A stretch of 64,000 bases of DNA from Deinococcus sp. AB2017081 (GTDB lineage Bacteria; Deinococcota; Deinococci; Deinococcales; Deinococcaceae), in contig NZ_CP140098.1 of assembly GCF_034440735.1 (NCBI RefSeq), forward strand, positions 2,225,501 to 2,289,500, read 5' to 3'. Shown in pieces: positions 60,246-64,000 of this stretch. Position 1 is the stretch's first letter, and every line of letters begins with the position of its first letter. The notes under the pieces were generated by a model that did not search any database, was not told the DNA's origin, and saw only the letters and a list, made by a program, of their open reading frames with translations. The position numbers were made by a program, and so were the translations under genes.

Positions 60246-63200
60246 TCAGTACGTCACGGCCTCCAGCCTGCCCAGGTTCACGTTCGCCGTGGTGGCGGTG
60301 AGGGTCACGGTCTTCGTGCCGGCCGTGACGCCCGCGAAATCGACCGGGATGGTCTGCCCGACGCCAATGGACAGCGGCAGGTTCGTGCCGTTGAAGTTCA
60401 CCGTGAATCCCGTGCTGGCCGTGGTGCTGGCGTTCGTGATCAGCAGGCGGACGTTGCGGGTGGCATTCAGCTGAAGGCTGTAGCTCCTGCTTGCGCCGTT
60501 GGAAATGGCCCCCACGCTGGTCGTCACGACCCCCGGTACCACCGTCGCGCCGGTCGCCGTGGTCACGCTCAGGTCGCCCGTGAAGGCGCTGGCGTTGTTC
60601 CTCGCGTCCACGGCCCGCACCTTGAAGGTGTACGCGGTGTTCGCCGCCAGACCGCTCACCGTGGCCGACGTGCCGGTCGGGCTGGCGTTCAGCGCCCCGT
60701 TCACGTAGACCTCGTATTTGCTGACGCCGCAGTTGTCGGTGCTGCCGCTCCACGACAGGCTGACACTGCTGCTGGTCTTGCTGCCCGAGGTCAGGCCCGT
60801 GGGCACGCTGGGCGCGGTGGTATCGGCGGCGCAGGGATCGCTGGGCGCGCTGAGGTTTGCGCCGCTGACCGTCCCGATGACCACACCGTCGCTCTTGGCC
60901 GTAATCACGATGGTCTTCGCGCCCGTGCCGACGTTCGGGTAGTCCGCGATGACCGTCTGCCCGGCGTCCACCGCAAGGTCGTAGTTCGTGCCGTTGAAGG
61001 CCACGTTGATCAGGCGGCTGTTCAGGCTGGAGGCGTTCTGCACCGACAGGCGGTACGTGCCCGCCGATGTGACGTTCACCGGGAATGATCTGCTCGCCCC
61101 GTTGGCGATCGCGCCGCCGCTGGTGGTCACGGTGCCCGGCAGGTTCGTGGAGGTGCTCGCCGCGCTCGTGGTCACGCCCAGGTCGCCCGTGAATGCCCCG
61201 ACGTTCCCGGCGGCGTCTTTGGCCCGCACCTTAAAGGTGTAGGCAGTGTTCGGGCTCAGGCCCGACACCGTGGCACTGGTGCCGTTGGCCGTGGTGTTCA
61301 GTGCCCCGTTCACGTAGACCTCGTAGCTGCCCAGGCCGCAGTTGTCCGTCGCGGCCGACCACGACAGGCTCACGCTGGTGCTGGTCTTGCCGGGCGAGGT
61401 CAGGCCGCTGGGAGCACTCGGGGCCGTGGTGTCGGTCGAGCACGTGGGCGGCGGCGTGGCCGTCCCACGCGAGGACAGCACCTGCCGGGCGGGCACGTTC
61501 AGCGTCGCGCCATCCGAGAAGGTGACGGTCACGGCGCTGGCGGTCGGGTTGTACGCCACGTAGGTGCGCGTCGTGCCCTTCCTGAACACCGAGTAGGTCG
61601 GGATGTTCGCGGTGACGGTGGTGTCCACCTGCCCCATGACATTCAGGGCGTGCAGGTACTGGTAGGTGTGCGCCTTCGTCTCGCCGTCTTCCGGCGTGTA
61701 GCCGCCGCTGCCGAACTTGCCCAGCGCCCCGGCGGCGTCATAGAAGGCGTAGGTGCTCCAGAAGATGTCCTTCCACGAATTCGGCTCGCGGCCCAGGAAG
61801 TCGTAGTTGGTCTTCAGGTAGGTGGGGTTGCGGCCCAGGTACACGCTGCCGGCCGTGATCGGCAGCAGGTTGATGCCCTGGATCGCCTCCTTCTCGGCGC
61901 TGAACCACGTCGAGTACGCGCCGCCGTCGCCCCACACCATGCCCACGGCCGGCTTGCCGAAGTTCGCCGGGAAGACCGCGCCGCTTTGGTTGAACCAGTA
62001 CTGCTCGATGGCGGTGGTCTCGGTGGTGTACAGGTAGATGCCCAGGTCTCGGATGGCCGTGTTGCCGGTCACGGCCCCCCAGGTCACCAGCGCCGTGCTG
62101 AAGTTCATGTCCTCGCTGCTGGATTCCTGGTTGTTGCCTGCCGCAAAGCCCGAGTGCCCGGCGGCCCACGAGTGCCCGGCGTAGGGATCGAAGTTGCGCA
62201 GGCGCGGGAACTGGCTCGTGTTCGTCGTCCAGTTCGCGGCGTCCATGATCAGGTCGTTGATGCTGGCTCCCCAGGTCTTACCCTGCGGCGTGGCCCCGGT
62301 CACCCACGCGGGGCGGTACTGGGCCAGCAGCGCGGCAGCCTTGATGAAGTACCCCCAGTGGAAGTGGTGGTCGTTCAATTCTTCCTCGCTGCCGTAGCCC
62401 TGTGGGTAGCCGATCAGGGTGCCCCAGGTGGGGTTGTAATAGAAGAAGTTGCTGCCCTGCCCGTCCAGCCAGTCCTGCAGGACACGCTGGATGGCGTCCA
62501 GGAAGGCCGTCTGGGCTGCCGAGTTGCCGACCTGCTCGGCCAGCGGCACGAGTTCCGCCAGTTTCCCCAGCCCCTTGCCGACCCAGTACGAGTCGCCTGT
62601 GGGGTTCAGCGTCGCGCTGGTGTTGGCCTCGTTCACGTAGGCGGCGAGCTGCGTCCTGCTCAGCGTGTTGGCCGTGCCGTTGTCCGGGAAGTACGGCAGC
62701 ACGCCCTGGAACTTCTGCGAGGTCGTGAAGCTGGTGCTGCCCTTGACCACCTTCATCTGCCCACGCGGCGACACGTACGTGTACCCGGTGTTCACGCTGC
62801 CAGAATTCATCCACTGGTGGCGGTACAGCGCCATGACGGTGCCGGACGCCGTGCCCTCCTTGGCCGTCGTCGTGACCGCGTACGTACTGGTCATGGTGGC
62901 TGTGCCCGCGTTGTAATTCCAGGTGACGGTGCTGCCCGTCACGAAGTTGTAGGCATACGTTTTGTAGTCGTTCAGCGTGGCGACCGTGTTGTCCGGCAGC
63001 GCCGCGATCGAGTAGTAGTCCTTGCCGCCCAGTGTGGAGGTCAGCACGGTATTGCTGACCGACCACGTGCTGCCGCTGGGCGCGAAGATGCCGTAGTGGC
63101 GGCCGTTGATGGTCACGCCCAGCACGTTGCCCTGGTTCGACCACACGGTCGGCGTGGCAATGGTCGTGATCTGCGCGTTGCCGCCCGTCTTGGTGGCATA

Positions 63201-63740
63201 CACGAACGGCAGGCCGTGCCCGAAGGTCGCCCGCAGCGTGCGCGTGCCGTCGGCCCAGTACGCGGTGGTCGTCCAGTCCCCGAAGTCGTCGGTCTTCGTG
63301 TCCGGTGAGTTCAGGCCCGCGACCCCCAGGGTCAGGTCCGGCGTGTACGGGTACTCGTACTTCTCCAGACCCGGTGCTCCGACGACCTGCACAGTGGTCG
63401 GGTAGCTGATCTCCAGGCCGCCCGAGCGGGCGTGCATGGCCAGCGGGTGCGCGAACATGTTCTCGCTGTAGGCGTTCCCGGCATTGCGCTTGAACAGGAT
63501 CGACGACCAGAACTCGTTGGATGGGGCCTTGCCCTTCGCGGCGGCGTTCGCCGTCCACGCGGGGGTCAGGATCGCGCCGCTGGTGTTGGTGGGGCCGCCC
63601 TTGGCCCCTGGGGGGGGCGTGGTGCCATAGTCAAGGGCCTGGAAGGTCGGGCCGCTGGCCTGGGGCTCGACCCGCGCACATGCGGACAGGGCGACGGTCA
63701 CGAGGAGCGCGGTGGACAGGACGGAACGGGTTCGTGGCAT
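60246..63740 (-). CDS. Secreted GH81 endo-beta-1,3-glucanase with two FN3 and two C-terminal beta domains
   Basis: 1164 aa lipoprotein (lipobox LSAC, Cys21). The GH81 catalytic part (about 35-755) has the DHHFHWGYF motif (Asp about 456) and NNQESSSEDMNFS with the catalytic Glu pair (about 538-542). Then follow two FN3 domains (about 772-857, 970-1058), each trailed by a similar beta-sandwich with NGASRSF/Y and FNGTN motifs (about 860-955, 1060-1164). The FN3-sandwich unit is duplicated. It hydrolyses beta-1,3-glucans of fungi or algae. GGAGGT lies 5 nt before the ATG, and a LacI-type gene is just upstream. Confidence 0.94.
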   Translation of the reverse strand: MPRTRSVLSTALLVTVALSACARVEPQASGPTFQALDYGTTPPPGAKGGPTNTSGAILTPAWTANAAAKGKAPSNEFWSSILFKRNAGNAYSENMFAHPLAMHARSGGLEISYPTTVQVVGAPGLEKYEYPYTPDLTLGVAGLNSPDTKTDDFGDWTTTAYWADGTRTLRATFGHGLPFVYATKTGGNAQITTIATPTVWSNQGNVLGVTINGRHYGIFAPSGSTWSVSNTVLTSTLGGKDYYSIAALPDNTVATLNDYKTYAYNFVTGSTVTWNYNAGTATMTSTYAVTTTAKEGTASGTVMALYRHQWMNSGSVNTGYTYVSPRGQMKVVKGSTSFTTSQKFQGVLPYFPDNGTANTLSRTQLAAYVNEANTSATLNPTGDSYWVGKGLGKLAELVPLAEQVGNSAAQTAFLDAIQRVLQDWLDGQGSNFFYYNPTWGTLIGYPQGYGSEEELNDHHFHWGYFIKAAALLAQYRPAWVTGATPQGKTWGASINDLIMDAANWTTNTSQFPRLRNFDPYAGHSWAAGHSGFAAGNNQESSSEDMNFSTALVTWGAVTGNTAIRDLGIYLYTTETTAIEQYWFNQSGAVFPANFGKPAVGMVWGDGGAYSTWFSAEKEAIQGINLLPITAGSVYLGRNPTYLKTNYDFLGREPNSWKDIFWSTYAFYDAAGALGKFGSGGYTPEDGETKAHTYQYLHALNVMGQVDTTVTANIPTYSVFRKGTTRTYVAYNPTASAVTVTFSDGATLNVPARQVLSSRGTATPPPTCSTDTTAPSAPSGLTSPGKTSTSVSLSWSAATDNCGLGSYEVYVNGALNTTANGTSATVSGLSPNTAYTFKVRAKDAAGNVGAFTGDLGVTTSAASTSTNLPGTVTTSGGAIANGASRSFPVNVTSAGTYRLSVQNASSLNSRLINVAFNGTNYDLAVDAGQTVIADYPNVGTGAKTIVITAKSDGVVIGTVSGANLSAPSDPCAADTTAPSVPTGLTSGSKTSSSVSLSWSGSTDNCGVSKYEVYVNGALNASPTGTSATVSGLAANTAYTFKVRAVDARNNASAFTGDLSVTTATGATVVPGVVTTSVGAISNGASRSYSLQLNATRNVRLLITNASTTASTGFTVNFNGTNLPLSIGVGQTIPVDFAGVTAGTKTVTLTATTANVNLGRLEAVTY

Positions 63741-63790
63741 GGATGACCTCCGGTGTGCCGCGCTGGGCCACCGTCGTGAAGGCGGGAGTC

Positions 63791-63802
63791 GAAAACCTTT
63801 TC
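63791..63802. promoter_or_regulatory. Candidate LacI-family operator upstream of the GH81 gene
   Basis: GAAAACCTTTTC (63791-63802) is a 12-bp inverted repeat (GAAAA/TTTTC), close to the consensus used by many LacI-family carbohydrate repressors. It lies 51-62 bp upstream of the GH81 start and 30 bp after the stop of a LacI-family gene. A second dyad, TTCAG-AA-CTGAA (63800-63811), overlaps it. Confidence 0.6.
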
Positions 63803-63832
63803 AGAACTGAAGGACAGCCGGGGACGCCGGTG

Positions 63833-64000
63833 TCAGAGGGCACGCTCCGGCGCGTAGCGTACGGACTCGCGGACGCTCAGGGTGAGGGGCAGGGCGCTGA
63901 CTTCTGGACGGACCTCCGGCTCCCGCAGGCGCAGCAGCACCGTGCTGGCTGCGTGGCGGCCCATCTCGAACAGCGGCTGGCGCACCGAGGTCAGGGGCGG
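63833..64000 (-). CDS. LacI-family transcriptional regulator, C-terminal part (cut by window edge)
   Basis: The last 55 codons are in the window. They read LTSVRQPLFEMGRHAASTVL and then LPLTLSVRESVRYAP, the characteristic C-terminal core of LacI/GalR regulators (P-L-T-[ST]-V-R-Q-P and L-x-V-R-E-S). It ends 92 bp upstream of the GH81 gene and reads in the same direction. It is the natural candidate to bind the GAAAA/TTTTC site. The DNA-binding part is outside the window. Confidence 0.88.
   Translation of the reverse strand, partial: PPLTSVRQPLFEMGRHAASTVLLRLREPEVRPEVSALPLTLSVRESVRYAPERAL

Overview
The window is about 64 kb of chromosome from a Deinococcus-like bacterium. The evidence is very high G+C, a gene set typical of the genus (MreCD/PBP2 without an adjacent mreB, multi-PAS sensor kinases, MocR-type and pseudo-receiver regulators, many short genus-type hypotheticals), and above all the promoters. 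At least 20 genes have a TANNNT -10 box only 5-8 nt upstream of the start codon, the signature of leaderless transcription known to be frequent in Deinococcus. I see no phage, insertion sequence, CRISPR array or rRNA; one tRNA (Pro-CGG) is present. Both edges cut genes: wecB on the left, a LacI-family regulator on the right.

Layout. 0-7 kb: cell-envelope polyprenyl-phosphate sugar transferase plus UDP-GlcNAc 2-epimerase, upp, a Cys/Met PLP enzyme, and the phoH-ybeY-dgkA set. 7-13 kb: aroE translationally coupled to a CHASE/PAS histidine kinase and then to a receiver-kinase protein, followed by an OsmC protein. 13-17.7 kb: a compressed deoC-maf-mreC-mreD-mrdA operon. 17.7-25 kb: bcp-rpiA, a DUF255 thioredoxin-fold protein, transglutaminase, argJ, a TspO-like membrane protein and a degenerate AroE-like protein. 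25-34 kb: a peptide ABC importer lacking ATPases, a GH20 hexosaminidase, an orphan sugar-binding protein and a divergent GH3 NagZ-type hexosaminidase, which together look like an amino-sugar/peptide (possibly muropeptide) scavenging locus. 34-40.5 kb: HIBADH-DegV, SPFH, SEC-C, a TrmH-type methyltransferase coupled to an unknown 383-aa protein, and a CheY-like regulator. 40.5-44.4 kb: a 560-bp structured gap, then sdhCDAB. 44.5-51.6 kb: two paralogous Ig-like lipoproteins, LysE with an unknown 413-aa protein, and leuB. 51.6-57.6 kb: MocR regulator, rpsT with a structured leader, recX, tRNA-Pro, phosphoesterase, and an HtrA-type protease with a pseudo-receiver LuxR regulator. 57.7-64 kb: acetyltransferase/nitronate monooxygenase, a histone-deacetylase-like hydrolase, and a secreted GH81 beta-1,3-glucanase under a probable LacI-family regulator.

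Expression logic visible in the DNA. Housekeeping and stand-alone genes are mostly leaderless. Genes for exported proteins, sdh, leuB, rpsT and the importers instead have Shine-Dalgarno leaders, often with -35/-10 promoters and hairpins. Within operons most junctions are 4-bp overlaps of the GTGA type. No clearly novel defence or mobile system is visible. The least explained items are the paralogous lipoproteins, the Gly/Arg/His-rich HtrA with its pseudo-receiver partner, the coupled unknown proteins, a 17-bp direct repeat at 3.4 kb, and several structured leaders.
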